Of a stretch of 64,000 bases of DNA, positions 34,511 through 52,700 are shown one piece after another. The first letter of the stretch is position 1; each line of letters starts with the position of its first letter. The DNA comes from Hermodice carunculata. Taxonomy: Eukaryota; Annelida; Polychaeta; Eunicida; Amphinomidae. The position numbers and the translations under genes were made by a program. The DNA lies in contig CAXHWN010002163.1 of NCBI GenBank assembly GCA_964020975.1, positions 1,302,001 through 1,366,000 of the forward strand, read 5' to 3'. The notes under the pieces were generated by a model that searched no databases, was not told the origin of the DNA, and worked only from the letters and a program-made list of their open reading frames with translations.

Positions 34511-35435
34511 ATTTTTTTTTTTCAAAAACACAAATTTTAACTCCATACACACTTTGGAAAATTTGAAAATTTCAAGGTGCACATTTCAGCAATATTTGTG
34601 TATGAAACAAACTGCATTTAATAAATAAATGCATGAGTGTTTTAGGGGTGCTTAATACTATGATATACCTATATTTCTTTAATACATGACAGAGGTGATA
34701 TACATGTACAGTACCAATTTGAATTTCAAAACATCAGCTCGCCATTGTAATAAACAAGAGTACAGCATGCCTGTGTGGTTCAATAATGGTGCATCAATTA
34801 TAGAAATACACATCATGGCACAACTAAACTTTCAATATTATACTGCTCAAACTTTAAATGTGCAACCAAATAAAGCTTCTCCAAGTGATTTGACTTGTTT
34901 TGTTTTTTTAATTTCAAAGCTTGCAGTTTGTGCACAGAGCATTATTAAGCTGTAGAGCTCATGTTCTTTTGGCTTGCAATGCTCTTACACTTACTACACT
35001 ATAGTGATGATGGTTGTAATGCTTTTTAATAGACTTTGTGTGTCAAGTACACCTTTTCTCTCCTACATGTTGTATATGTACTTGCATGTGACCTTTAATT
35101 TAAGTTAGTGTTCTACCAACTTGGCAGATCACTACAATCAAGTGTTTTTAAAAAACCCACAATTATACTGAAGTCAGAGTAACATTGTGAGTTTTTCACT
35201 CTTTAATAAAAAAGGACTGCTTTAAATGATCAACACCCACATTCAAAATATTACTTAAACTTATCAAAGTATTAAATGTACCAAATTTTTCTTGTCGCTG
35301 ATTGGTCAAACCAAATACTGCAGCCATAAGAAAACTATTTCATGAACCAGTCTGTTTGAGAAACTAGCCCTAGATGTGGTGATGGGTGTAAAGATTATCT
35401 AAATGACATGTCAATCTAAAACTACTTTACTTTAA

Positions 35436-35659
35436 TAACTCATTCCATACTGATCCATGTTTTTCAGCCAAAACAAAAATATCCCTTTACCTGACTTTGT
35501 TCAACTTTTGCCAATTTTATTCCAATTATGAAACGAGGTAGATGAAAAGACCACACAGTCAACAGCTTTTCTCAGCAAACTCCAGGTGCAATATTGGATC
35601 TAAAGTGTGCAAAGCTGTTGATTCAGACTTTTCATGATCTTTCAGTATGGAATGAGTTG
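35436..35659. mobile_element. Hairpin MITE copy 8, inside the Harbinger-like element
   Basis: Ends taactcattccatactgat and tcagtatggaatgagtt are inverted repeats. The hairpin base gtcaacagctttt is at 35558 and its partner aaagctgttga ends near 35622; the inner stem is largely decayed. It is nested in the Harbinger-like element. Confidence 0.72.
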
Positions 35660-36284
35660 ATAGTACACTTATGTACCTTTTGCTCCTTCAGTCACCCTCT
35701 TCAGTGTGCTAGCTTGCTTTGTAACACAACTGTATGGTGAATGGCTCGTGCATGCATTGTCATATGGGGCATTAGCCAGGCAACTTCAGCATGCGGAGTT
35801 CACTGTTTTGAACAGAACCTACCTACCGTCGTACATCCATGGGGAAATCAACCACGCTCTATGCTATTCCCCAGGCAAATGCAAATACCAATCATGACTA
35901 CAATTCAACACACGTCCATTTACAGAAACTTTATTAGATAATCAACACAAAATACACACTTTCTTTTGTTTTCTTGACCCAAGTACACCATGTATTTCAA
36001 TCTGCCTCCTGTTGTTTGACGCTGTCCTCGCTACTTCCGGTTTCGGTTTGTGCTGCTAACGGTGCGCCACCTATATATTGGTATACGCAGTCTGATCGTA
36101 CATGTTGTAATACTAGAGTATAGCAGGGTACCAGATTTATAATAGATTTCTACAGGCGGGGAAAGACATCGGAGAAGCCGAAACAACACTGATGGGAAAG
36201 AATGAAAAAGTAATTGAATTTATTAAAATTGATTGATATAACATATAATAATGACTCAATAATGTACCGGACATGGAGAATAAA

Positions 36285-36405
36285 AATACCTCCACCCATA
36301 GGACACACGATCTTATTAAACCCTCCAACCCAAGGACAGATGTTTTGTTTTTTTCCACCACCCATAGGACATGTATGCCGTTAAGAGCCTCCAGGTAGCG
36401 GACAA
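36285..36405 (+). repeat. Right subterminal array of the same motif
   Basis: cctccacccataggaca, ccctccaacccaaggaca, ccaccacccataggaca and a weaker cctccaggtagcggaca lie inside the right end. They point the same way as the left array although the terminal repeats are inverted. Confidence 0.7.
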
Positions 36406-38185
36406 AAAAAATTTGCCGTCCACCCCCCCCCCCCCGGATATTTTTTGGAACAGCCCTTAGTCTTTCTCTCTTTCCCGATGCTTGGAATAGATCCAACATA
36501 TCTATGTCCTGATTTTAAAAAGGCCAACAGACAGATTAAAAACGATTATCGTTCTATTTCATTGCTCTGTAATGTTTCAAGGGTGTTTGAACGACTAGAC
36601 TTTAATGCACTCTATGAATACCTGACACAAAATAACCTACTAACTTCCCAAAATTCTGGCTTTAAGGCCAATGACTCTACTGTCAATCAGCTTGTGTACA
36701 TCCTTCACAATATCTACAACGGCTTAGAACAGTCCAAAGAAGCCAGAATGGTGTTTCTAGATGTGTCCAAGGCGTTTGACAAGGTTTGGCACCCTGGTCT
36801 CCTTTTTAAACTTCGACAACTCGGCATCTCTGATAATCTTTTAGCCTGGATTGATAGTTATCTCTTTAACCGATTCCAACGAGTGATTCTTCATGGCCAA
36901 TCTTCATCATGGCTACCTATCAAAACTGGTGTGCCCCAGGGTTCCATTTTTGACCCACTTCTCTTTCTGGTCTATGTTAATGCCTTAGTTGACAATATTA
37001 CATGTGATGTCAGACTTTTTGCTGATGACACCCGTCTACTTGAAGTTGTTGATAACCACATCGAAGTTTCTAATCATCTGAACATTAATCTCCCCATTAT
37101 ACATAACTGAGGGAAGTTGTGGCATGTTATCCTTAACGCTTTAAAGTCTCTTTCTGTGATATTTTCAACTAAACTTGTTAAACCAAACCATCCACCCGTT
37201 CGTCTCGGAGACTCTGAAATACCTAAGGCAGACTCACACACTCATCTTGGTATTACTCTCAGTAGCAATTTATCCTGGCATGCTCACATTACTCGTATTA
37301 CCACCAAAGCTATAGCCAGCGAATTGCCCTTCTGCGTAGATTTAAATATAAACTTTCCCCCAAAGCTCTGATTAAACTCTATTTAACTATGATTCGACCA
37401 ATTCTGCAACATGGTAGTGTGCTCTTTGAGAACTGTGGTCACGGCCTTTCTGATCTGATTGAATCCATACAGTTTGAAGCTGCCAAAATATGGACATGTG
37501 CATTAAGACACACATCACATGCCAATCTCCTACGTGAACAACACTCGCCAACAGAAGGAAGTACTTTAAGTTACTTCTTTACAAAATGTATCACAACGTA
37601 ACATCTTCCTCTCTCTCTCTACTAATCTCTCCATCTATTAATGCTCGAAACCTCCACCACTCTAGCTTCATACGTCCCATTAATTGCAAAACTAATCGCT
37701 TAGACAAATCCTTCCTTCCTGACACTGTTAAGGTGTGGAGCAACCTTCCTTCCGACATAAAAGACTCAATTTCCCTCCAAATATTCAAATCAAAACTGAA
37801 AGCAACTGTATTAGCAGTAGATTATGTTCCTGTTTACTATACCCAAGGACACAGATTTGCCAACATATGTCATACCCAGCTTTGTCTTGGATTCTCGAGA
37901 CTTAACTTTGATCTCTTTAAAGTCAACATCATCCCACAACCCACATGTTCTCGTTGCTACCCCACTAAGACTTGCAACATTTTCTGTCCTTTTGTCCAAA
38001 GTATTCAACTTACAGAATTAAACTTCTCAACTCCGTCATCCCTATTATTGCTCCCGGCGTCCACCCGAATCTGATTATACACACTGCGAGTGACAGACTA
38101 GTTCATACCCTTCTCTTTGGTAGCGACGAATTGTCCATTCCCTTCAACATATAAATTTGTGATCCTTTCCATGGATACATCATAG

Positions 38186-38218
38186 CAGGGACGTGGATTA
38201 AGTTAATCCACGTCCCTG
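38186..38218. repeat. 33-bp hairpin at the 3' end of the first LINE
   Basis: cagggacgtggattaa and its complement are separated by one base (38202). Both arms match over all 16 pairs. It sits directly after the LINE C-terminal frame, so it may be the 3' RNA structure that LINE RT recognises. Confidence 0.75.
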
Positions 38219-38354
38219 ATCATAGACACAAGACGCTGTATATTTTAGTTCTCTTATGTATAAGCAGTCATTTCAATTGAGCTAGTTGCTGACTTACATA
38301 AATCTATTTCTCAAGTGTCCTATATGAAATTTCCTACCGCCAGTCCGTATTATT

Positions 38355-40370
38355 GTGAACAGGGACGTACATGTATATGTGTACATTCTACCTGTAGTGA
38401 ATTATCATGCTTTGTTGTGCATTTTGGTGACTTTAAGAAGGAAACAAAAAGCTTGGAAAAAGTATAAATTATCCAGATCACTTGATGACTATAATAAGTA
38501 TGCCCAGGCTAGAAATCAAGCAAGATGGGCAACGCGAAAAGCTCTAAAAGATTATGAAAAACTAATCGCCCAAAATGTTAAGAAAAATCCAAAATTATTT
38601 TGGAAATACGTCAAATCTAAAGCCAAAACTAAGGAGAATATCCCTGACCTTGTGTCTGAACAGTCAAAAATTGCTAGCACTGATCATGATAAAGCTGAAA
38701 TTTTGAATGAATTTTTCAGTAGTGTCTTTACAGAAGAGGATACACAAAATATTCCTACAGTAAACAAGAAAGTAGTAACTCAAGAGTTGCAAGACATCAA
38801 AATTGATGTAGATGACATATATAATAGACTCAAAAATTTAAAAGTAAACACCTCGGCGGGCCCGGACAACATTCATCCAAAAATATTGAAAGAACTTTCA
38901 ACAGTGCTGAAACATCCAATTCAACTAATTTTTCAACAGGCAATCAATGAAAGTAAAATTCCAAAAGACTGGAAACTTGCCAACATCACTGCAATTCACA
39001 AAAAGGGTTCCAAACAACTTCCAAGTAATTATAGACCCATTAGTCTGACTGCTGTACTATGCAAGCTGCTGGAATCCATTATAAGGGCTGAAATAACGAA
39101 ACACATGGAAAAATTTAACTTGTTTGCTAAACAACAACATGGTTTTATTAAAGGTAGATCAACCATTACGCAGCTATTAGAAAGCTTAGACCAATGGACT
39201 GATTGGTTTGAACAGGGAGTGCCAGTGGATGTTATTTATTTAGATTTTCGAAAGGCATTTGACTCTGTCCCACATCAACGTCTCCTAAAAAAGATAGAAA
39301 GTTACGGAATTACTGGGAAAGTATTATCATGGATAAGTGACTTTTTGTCTGACAGAAAACAGAGAGTATGTGTAAATGGAGCTCCTTCATCATGGTCAGA
39401 GGTAATCAGCGGCGTCCCTCAGGGAAGTGTGTTGGGACCTTTGCTTTTTGTTATATATGTGAATGACATTCCTGAAGTTGTTAAATCATTCATTAAACTT
39501 TTTGCTGATGACATAAAAATGTTCAGACCTGCAATTAACATTACTGATTGTATGGCGCTTCAGAACGACGTAAAGTGTTTACAACTATGGGAAAAACAAT
39601 GGCAACTCACCTTTCAACCTCCAAAATGTACAGTTTTGAGATTAGGAAATAACCATCCTGACTATCAATATGAAATGACTTCTTCAGATAGAAATATTAA
39701 CCTAGCTGAATCAGTCGCTGAGAAAGATTTAGGGGTGTTAATCAGTAAGGATTTGTCATTTGATGATCATATACATAACATCGTGAAAAAGGCTAATCAA
39801 ATAACCGGTCTTTTGTGGCGATCCTTTGAATATATCAATGAGGAAACCTTCCTTCCTCTTTATAAATGTATGATTCGTTCACATCTGGAATATGCTGCAC
39901 CTATATGGTCTCCAGGGAAGTGGGGACTGGTTGAGTTGATTGAATCTGTCCAGAGAAGAGCGACAAAGAGGGTACCAGGTTTAAGTGATTTATCATATGA
40001 GGACAGGCTGAGAACACTCAAATTGCCTACTCTGGTTTACAGGAAATTAAGAGGTGACCTCATTTGTGCTTACAAGTACACGCATGGGGAATACTATGAT
40101 CTGGATACCTGCTTACCACCCTTCCTGGATGCAAGATCTAGAGGTCACTCATTGAGACTTTTAAAAATAAGGAACTTTTCGAATGTTCGTAAATATTTCT
40201 TTGGTCAAAGGATTTCAGACTGGTGGAATACATTACCGAGTGACATTGTACATGCTCCTGACATATTAACATTTAAAAATAAGTTAGATTCACATTTTAA
40301 GGACCATCCAGTTTTGTATACTTATAGAGCACTAGATCATCCTCTTAAACCCAATATGACAATTGTGTAA
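38355..40370 (+). mobile_element. CR1-like LINE reverse transcriptase, 671-codon open frame
   Basis: A single uninterrupted frame holds the linker, RT and C-terminal part of a CR1-type LINE. The linker reads NPKLFWKYVKSKAKTKENIP and the fingers region SAGPDNIHPKIL. The RT shows IYLDFRKAFD near residue 296, GVPQGSVLGPLLF near 352 and FADD near 383-386. The thumb region and the C-terminal GQRISDWWNTLPSDIV follow. The first 25 or so residues (MNRDVHVYVYILPV) look like flanking sequence, so the copy is 5'-truncated near 38430 and lacks the endonuclease. The intact frame suggests a recent insertion. It begins about 200 bp after the first LINE ends, in the same direction. Confidence 0.93.
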
Positions 40371-40440
40371 TGAACTGTGAGCGGCTTATATGGAATAACA
40401 TTTCCTACCAAGCCGTAATTATCTAATCTAATCTTTAACT
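40371..40440 (+). other. 3' end of the CR1-like LINE
   Basis: The sequence after the stop is short and ends in taattatctaatctaatct, a run of near-repeats of the kind found at CR1 3' ends, where a short direct repeat replaces poly(A). Confidence 0.6.
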
Positions 40441-41261
40441 ATTTTGATATTTGTATGCGGGGTACAAATCTAAAACGTGTTCAGCCTCTTTGTTAATTGG
40501 GTAACAGTGTTCATGTTTTGTCCTGTGTGTTTTGTATTATACATTTGGTGTGTCACTCCATGTTCTGGAGACCCCCCCCCCCCCATTAGTGACATCTCGA
40601 TGTACTAGAGGGAGATCCAGTTGAAATAAATATGTTCAAATTAAAATATCAACACAGCTCTCGTAATGATATTTGATAATAAACCTGGCTAATAGGTGGT
40701 CATCCGATCTTCTTCGTGGAATAGTCATGTTCAAGTTGGGTAAGGGGGTCTGATCATGTTTCATGCAGCATAATTGTTTTTCTATTCTACACAAAATGGT
40801 TTCATTGGAACGACGATTCGTACAAAATTATTTGGTTAATTCACCAATCAAAGGAATAATACCATCAACCTCGAATCAAGGCAAATGAAAATGCGCAATT
40901 ACGTAACATGAAATTATGACACTCATTTTCTCCCGTTTACATGTCATACCTCCTCCAGCGATCCATAATTTTTCACATCTCGAACTTTGACATTTTCATT
41001 TTTTTAGTGCAGACACGGTTTTTATTTCCAAACACAGTACGGTACACACACACACACACACACACACACAGCCCCAACATTTAGCTGGTGGTAGTTTATC
41101 GATGAAAGTATACATATGAGTTGTATTTGTCTGCTAGGTCCTGTACATGTAGTCTCCAACAAAGAATTATTTCACAACCTACATAACGTTGCTGTGTGAA
41201 AACGAATTCAATGCGCTGTCAAAATTTAATGTCACACACTATATTTTGTTCAGAAAGATCG

Positions 41262-41400
<139 letters not shown>

Positions 41401-41662
41401 TAGCTGTCTGTCTGTCAGTCCAGCTAGCAATATAGCTAGCCAGCTATTTTCATTCTGTCTTTATGTTAATCCTACCATGGATCTATTTGTCGATCGACTA
41501 ATCAATCTGTTGATCTATATATGTATTTTCCCATCCAGCCATCCATATAATTTATTGATCCATCCTTCTTCCCTGTCCGTCCACAAAAACGACACTCCGC
41601 TTCAAAATACATCTGTGTTGTCGTTCACCCAGTTGGCTGGAAACTTGACAAGAAAAATAGAA

Positions 41663-41664
<2 letters not shown>

Positions 41665-41726
<62 letters not shown>
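41665..41726. repeat. (TA)n microsatellite
   Basis: About 30 uninterrupted ta units, 470 bp upstream of the PLAC8-like start codon. Confidence 0.95.
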
Positions 41727-41729
<3 letters not shown>

Positions 41730-42193
41730 TTCATTAATCATTTATTTATTTATACCTGCACCTATACACATTGATGAGTGCAGCAATGAGACCATACCTT
41801 CGAAGACAGCTTTATGCAGGGACGGAATATAGCTTTAACGTCTGATTGTTGATGTTTCTCCAAGCGATACACGGACATTCAGATGTTGACTTTGTTTGTT
41901 AACGTTGTCACTAGAGTCAGAAATCCACTGAATACGAATATACATAGAGTATTGATAAGATTCTCCAGAAACCACTCACGATAGTGCTCAAAACATAATA
42001 GCCATTTTTATACGGATCTTCTTTAAAAAGTTTCCTTTGAAAGAGTTGAAACACTCGAAGATCAAGCCCCGTGGTAGAAATCAGTGTGGAGGAACTAGAA
42101 AAAAATTCCTGAGGCTTATTGACGATTCAGTGTTGCTCCAAAACTCTACCAAAGTACCACTGATTTGGAAGCTTCTCCTGAAGACTTGTGAAG

Positions 42194-48321
<6,128 letters not shown>

Positions 48322-49344
48322 ATAGACCATATGCCTGGAAGACTGCACATGCGCAACAGTTTTGTTTTGTTTTTTTTTTCTTTTGCGCGATGCACCCTTG
48401 GATGGATACTAGAAGAGGTGCTTTGGTGGACATGACAAAACTATGTGCCAATTACTGCTGAAGAGAGAAATGAGGCTAGCGATCCTGCTAATCTGCGGTA
48501 ATTTTGTGCATTCAGTCAGATAAATGGTGCATTGTTGGTGAAAGTCTTTTATTTTTTTATACCCTGTTGTCGAATCGTGGTGCCTTATAATATAGAAAAC
48601 TATTCATGCCTGCTTATGACATTGAGTGATTTTAGTAAATGATAGTTCAGATAAGAAGCAATCTTTTTTCATTGACGAAGTAGGCCTGTTGACCAATTGA
48701 AGTTCTCCCACATATAAAAAAGTAAATGAATCATTGGATAAACTTAAAACAAACATCAACAAATTTTATCTTCATTTGTCCTGAAATTTTCTGATGTACA
48801 TGCCCATTTACCTAATATTTACTCACTTTCAAAATTGCGTGAAATCCATATAAACTTCGATTCTTAGCAGGTTCTAAATTTTTACTCTACGAAAAAAAAA
48901 AACAGATTTCTTGCTTAAAGGTTTGAAGAAAGTGCAAGAATGTTTGTTTAATTACTGCTGTCAGATAGAACCATCTTCCGGTATTAAAAGGTTTTTTATT
49001 TTTCTCTAATTCAAAGACCCTGTTGGACCAGTTGAATGGTACTTATAATCATTTACCTTTTAAACATATTTCGTTTTGGGACTTCTTCCCTTTATATACA
49101 ACTAAATGTATTCCTCATTCCGATGTGAAAGAATGTATCACATCTCTCATAAATAAAACATTCGAGAAAAATTACTTTCAAAGAGTGATCATATCATATA
49201 AATGCATATTTTGGTAATGATGTGAAGTATGGCTAGTGTGTACTTGAATATGATCAGTTTGTTGAGTTATTACACTTTTTTATTAATAACATATATGCCA
49301 GTTTTGTAGATTCCATCTTTAGACACACAATTGGTACACCAATT

Positions 49345-49969
49345 GGTAATAATGATAATAATTAAATATATTTATTATGGGAGTCCGATTCAGCAGAAAT
49401 GCTGTTTTTCAATCGGGACCAGTAAAATCATGTACAAATATATACATAGTATGAAAAGTGGTACATAAAAGAAACACGACATACGTAAAATTAAAGCACA
49501 TAAAACCATAACCTATACTGTGAAAAATCAATGTTAAAATACGAAAGCCCATTAAAAGTTAATACTATACATGGTCCAAACGTCAAGATTGTTCTCCGGT
49601 CCTTGTGAAATAAAACTGTTTGTATCTGAGCTTAAAAGACAATATGTCGTCTACACGTCTAATAGCGTCCGGCAAGCTGTTCCACACAGTAGCACGGTAA
49701 TAAGAAAAGGAACGTTTAAAAATTGCCTTGTTCACTGCAGGAACAACTACATCTAATGAACAGGAACGTCTAGTATTGTATGAGGCAACATCAGATACAA
49801 GCGTCACCTGGTCAGACAAATAATCAGGTGCAAGACCATTGACACATTTGAACATAAGGCAAGCTGTGTGAAATTTACGTCGGTCTTCTAAAACGTGCCA
49901 GTTGAGTTGTCTGACGAGATCCACGCAGATGTATAATAATACTGAATTAAACTTTAAATTATATGACAA
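49345..49969 (-). mobile_element. 3' fragment of a CR1/Jockey-type LINE
   Basis: A 128-codon - strand frame carries the conserved LINE C-terminal region: DRRKFHTACLMFKCVNGLAP, then an Arg-rich loop, FKRSFSYYRATVWNSLPDAI and FKLRYKQFYF. The RT core is absent, so the copy is strongly 5'-truncated, with the break near 49935-49969. Downstream on the - strand the 3' UTR ends in an A/T-rich ataataaatatatttaatta tail. It differs in sequence from the LINEs at 34-40 kb and represents another subfamily. Confidence 0.85.
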
Positions 49970-50698
49970 ACGTGATGATTATGAATTCAACAGGGTAAAT
50001 TACCGTCATATGAATGGTTATATTCCATTTAGGCCAGTTTATACAGTGATTTCCCCAGGAAAATATTATAGCTGCCAGGTTGTGAAAGTGCACGGGAGCG
50101 GAGCAACTGAGTTGGAGGATGGTGCGGGAGGGTGGATACCCCTCACCTGGAAGGCAAAATTTTGGGAAAATCCGACTTTTCTCTAATTTTAAAGCCATTT
50201 AAGTTCAGTTCTGAAGGCTTCTTAAAGGGATGAAAGTGGTGCTAAATGACAACTTTTAATTTGGTAAAAACTTTAAGAAAGACTCACTGTCAGTATGTCT
50301 CCTCAATAAGACAGTGCCATTACCATATCCAAACCGTAGTCCTAATGAAACAAATCCAAGTCAATTCTGATCAAAGGCAATGTTCCTTGGTATGTTTAGC
50401 TCAATCACACAAATATATAGTTCGTCTGTATCCAAAAGAGTTCAAACGTACATCCAAATGCCCAAAGGGTAAAAAAAACCGTGTAGTTTTAACATGACAA
50501 AAATACAAAAAGTTTTGTTTTAAAATATAGGCCTGTTGCAGTAAATTGGCTTGAACAGGTGCATCATTCATGTGCATATAGACCGTACAATTCATGAAAG
50601 GGGACCAAAATCTGCAGCACAGTAGAGAATTTGCAAGCACAGGTTCCAAATTTGTCAAAAAGATCAATAAAATTCAGCTTTTAAAAATACTAGTTGTA

Positions 50699-50764
50699 AC
50701 CGCCGTAAAATTGATATGATGAGACACCAAATTTGGTGTCTCATCATATCAATTTTACGGCGGT
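50699..50764. repeat. Perfect 66-bp palindrome, no loop
   Basis: accgccgtaaaattgatatg continues through atgagacacc to the centre caaa|tttg, and the right half is the exact reverse complement. There are no mismatches over 33 bp. Confidence 0.97.
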
Positions 50765-51257
50765 CAGTCCTGGATCCCTATTAGGCTATCAAATGTTATT
50801 ATAGTTATCATCAGCACAGAGGTAGCAATCAGATAAACATCTAGGAGTAGTGACAGTAGGCCACCAGGGAGAAGATTGGTGTCTGGTGGAAGGGATAGTC
50901 AAACGTTACGTCAGCTGTTGTTTCAGTTAATTGTTGCTGATTGTTCCTGCCACCTTGATCTAATGATAGCCAGTCGAGTGGAATTTACAGCCACTGATAG
51001 AATCCAGCTGTAGGTGGCTGGGGTAAACTGTGCTTATAGTGTCTATGTGTCACGGTTATTTGCCTTTGCTAGAATATGCACTGATTTTGACAATTTTGAC
51101 TCCCACCATTTACTGCTATTTTAACAATTAGTGAAACAGGGATATTCAAAAATGAAATTAAATGATCATTTCTGAAGTTTCTGTGTAAAAATATCTATAC
51201 AATAAAATCTTATTTTTTTTATATAGATATTTAGTGGACTTGTCATGTATATAAATG

Positions 51258-51420
51258 ATATTTTATGTTCGGAACGAGCGGAACTCGAACCTGCAACCTT
51301 TGGCACCAGTTGCCTCGCTGAATGAGAAACACACATATCCACTCGACCAAATCCCCATTCCTAAAAAGAATGGTTCAATGGAGGTAGTTATGTACGAGTG
51401 CCATATCAACACGGTAATGC
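51258..51420 (-). repeat. tRNA-derived SINE-like copy 1
   Basis: On the - strand it carries a tRNA-like head: ggaatggggatttggtcgag (A-box-like) and ggttgcaggttcgagttccg (B-box-like), with acceptor-like ends ggaa.../...gttcc. One T-stem pair is mismatched and no clear anticodon arm forms, so it is not a functional tRNA. Confidence 0.65.
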
Positions 51421-51494
51421 AGTATATTTACTGAGTCGGCATTTATTTCCAGAATCGGGGACTTAAATCCACCAGCATTAAGGAAATGCCGAAA

Positions 51495-51650
51495 ATATAT
51501 ATTTTGTGTTCGGAACGAGCGGGACTCGAACCTGCAACCTTTGGCACCAGTCGCCTAGCTGAAATGAGAAACGCACATATCCACTCAACCAAATCCCCAT
51601 TCCTAAAAAGTATGGTTCAATGGCGGTAGTTATGTGTGAGTGCCATATAT
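51495..51650 (-). repeat. tRNA-derived SINE-like copy 2
   Basis: Close copy of the element 240 bp to its left; the shared part also includes the flank aatggcggtagttatgtgtg and agtgccatat. The B-box-like word is ggttcgagtcc. Confidence 0.65.
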
Positions 51651-52369
51651 TTACATGTAGTAAATATGTAAACCTGACAGTTGTAACCGACATTTCATAA
51701 AGTGCATGTATGAGGCAATTTATTTCCTTAAGTTGATGGTTGCTAGTATCAAATCGATTCAGACTACTATTTAACTTTTTGGTACCTGTCTCAAGTGAGG
51801 AGAAACATGTTTTCCTTTCTTACTGCATTTCGTATTCCTTGGCTGATATATGAAAATATCATGAAGTTAATGGTTTGTCTACGTTTAACTTTTGGATTTT
51901 GGCCCAGCTTGATTGATGACTGAAAGGTTTTGATCATGGATAGTTTTTGTTTGCTCAGATTTTCGGTGCAGCTTCTGTAACATTGTTGAAAACTGATGTC
52001 CGTCTGTATTTTTCAGGACAGTCATTATTTCTACATTGTCAACATGACATCTTACTCTCTTTAGATTTCAAATGAGTAATGTATTGCCTAATGGCTATTT
52101 ATGTCTTGCTGTTATATCTTGTGATGTTCATGTTGATGGACTTGTCACAATTTTCATGAACAGTTTTGCATTTGGACTTATTTTTTGACTACGATATTGA
52201 CACAGGATGGTCTCATTACTATTTTAATTTTTAAAACTTTGAGGTTGATTTTTACAAGAATACTTTTTTTTGGTTAGCTTTACAGAAATCGAGCGCAGTG
52301 TGCTGATATAACTTGTACCAGTTTGCCTTGAGCTTTCAAGGCCAGCTGTACTGAGGAACCTGCACATGT

Positions 52370-52700
52370 ACCAGCATTGGGTGCACAGTCGCCGGAGCTG
52401 CAACGCTCTCACCTTTCACCTCCGCGGCCCGGGCTCAATTCACGGCCTCGGAAGCCAGTCGAAAGAGTTCCTATCACTCTTGACAGTGCAAAGTGTTTTT
52501 TCCCGACTCCTCCAGTTTCCCCTACCAAAAACAATTAGATAGGAAAGTATACACCAACATTTGTGCCATATAGAGTGATTACTGTAGGTCTGGCCTGTTT
52601 CACAATCCATGTAAAAGATACCGGTCTATACACATGCATGGTATCCAGGGTTGTATCAGCACTAAGTTGTGATAAAGATTAGTATTCAAGCCCTATTTGT
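52370..52700 (+). repeat. Probable tRNA-derived SINE
   Basis: The head reads gctctcacctttcacctccg, then cggcccgggctcaattcacg, close to the tRNA-like A/B-box arrangement of animal SINEs. A body rich in cctcc/cccta words follows, ending near gataaagattagtattcaag. Unrelated to the pair at 51.3-51.6 kb. Confidence 0.5.

Larger units (their letters stand above)
34326..36456. mobile_element. Non-autonomous PIF/Harbinger-like DNA transposon inserted in the LINE
   Basis: The left end gggctgttccaaaaaatatc and the right end are perfect inverted repeats for 21 bp. The 3-bp target duplication TTA flanks the element at 34323-34325 and 36457-36459. Dropping the element and one TTA restores the LINE frame as FQLSLSLSLFPDAW, which proves the insertion site. 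A TTA (TWA) duplication and GGG-starting ends are the signature of PIF/Harbinger. No transposase is visible in the 2131 bp. Homopolymer G/C runs lie just inside both ends. Confidence 0.85.
33847..38158 (+). mobile_element. CR1/Jockey-group LINE, 5'-truncated, decayed and interrupted
   Basis: The reading begins in the endonuclease-RT linker (FYKKYRNNVVTIIRKS, then INPKQWWSLSK) at 33847-34325. It is cut by another element and resumes at 36460 with FPDAWNRSN. The RT core at 36500-37110 shows LDVSKAFDKVW, GVPQGSIFDPLLF and FADD. Frameshifts near 37110, 37370 and 37600 separate the thumb and C-terminal region, which ends with a Cys-rich stretch (TCSRCYPTKTCNIFCPF) typical of this group. The endonuclease domain is missing. 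A hairpin lies 28 bp beyond the last codons. The element is an inactive LINE copy older than the DNA transposon inside it. Confidence 0.88.

Noticed and set aside
34686-34955. 89-residue frame as a Harbinger transposase
   Set aside because: No DDE or Myb-like motif; composition is of A+T-rich non-coding DNA.
38186-38218. Bacterial-type terminator
   Set aside because: The surroundings are an animal LINE and there is no U-run after the stem.
51495-51605. Functional tRNA gene on the - strand
   Set aside because: A mismatch in the T stem, wobble pairs in the acceptor stem, no clear anticodon arm, and a duplicated copy nearby; a SINE head fits better.
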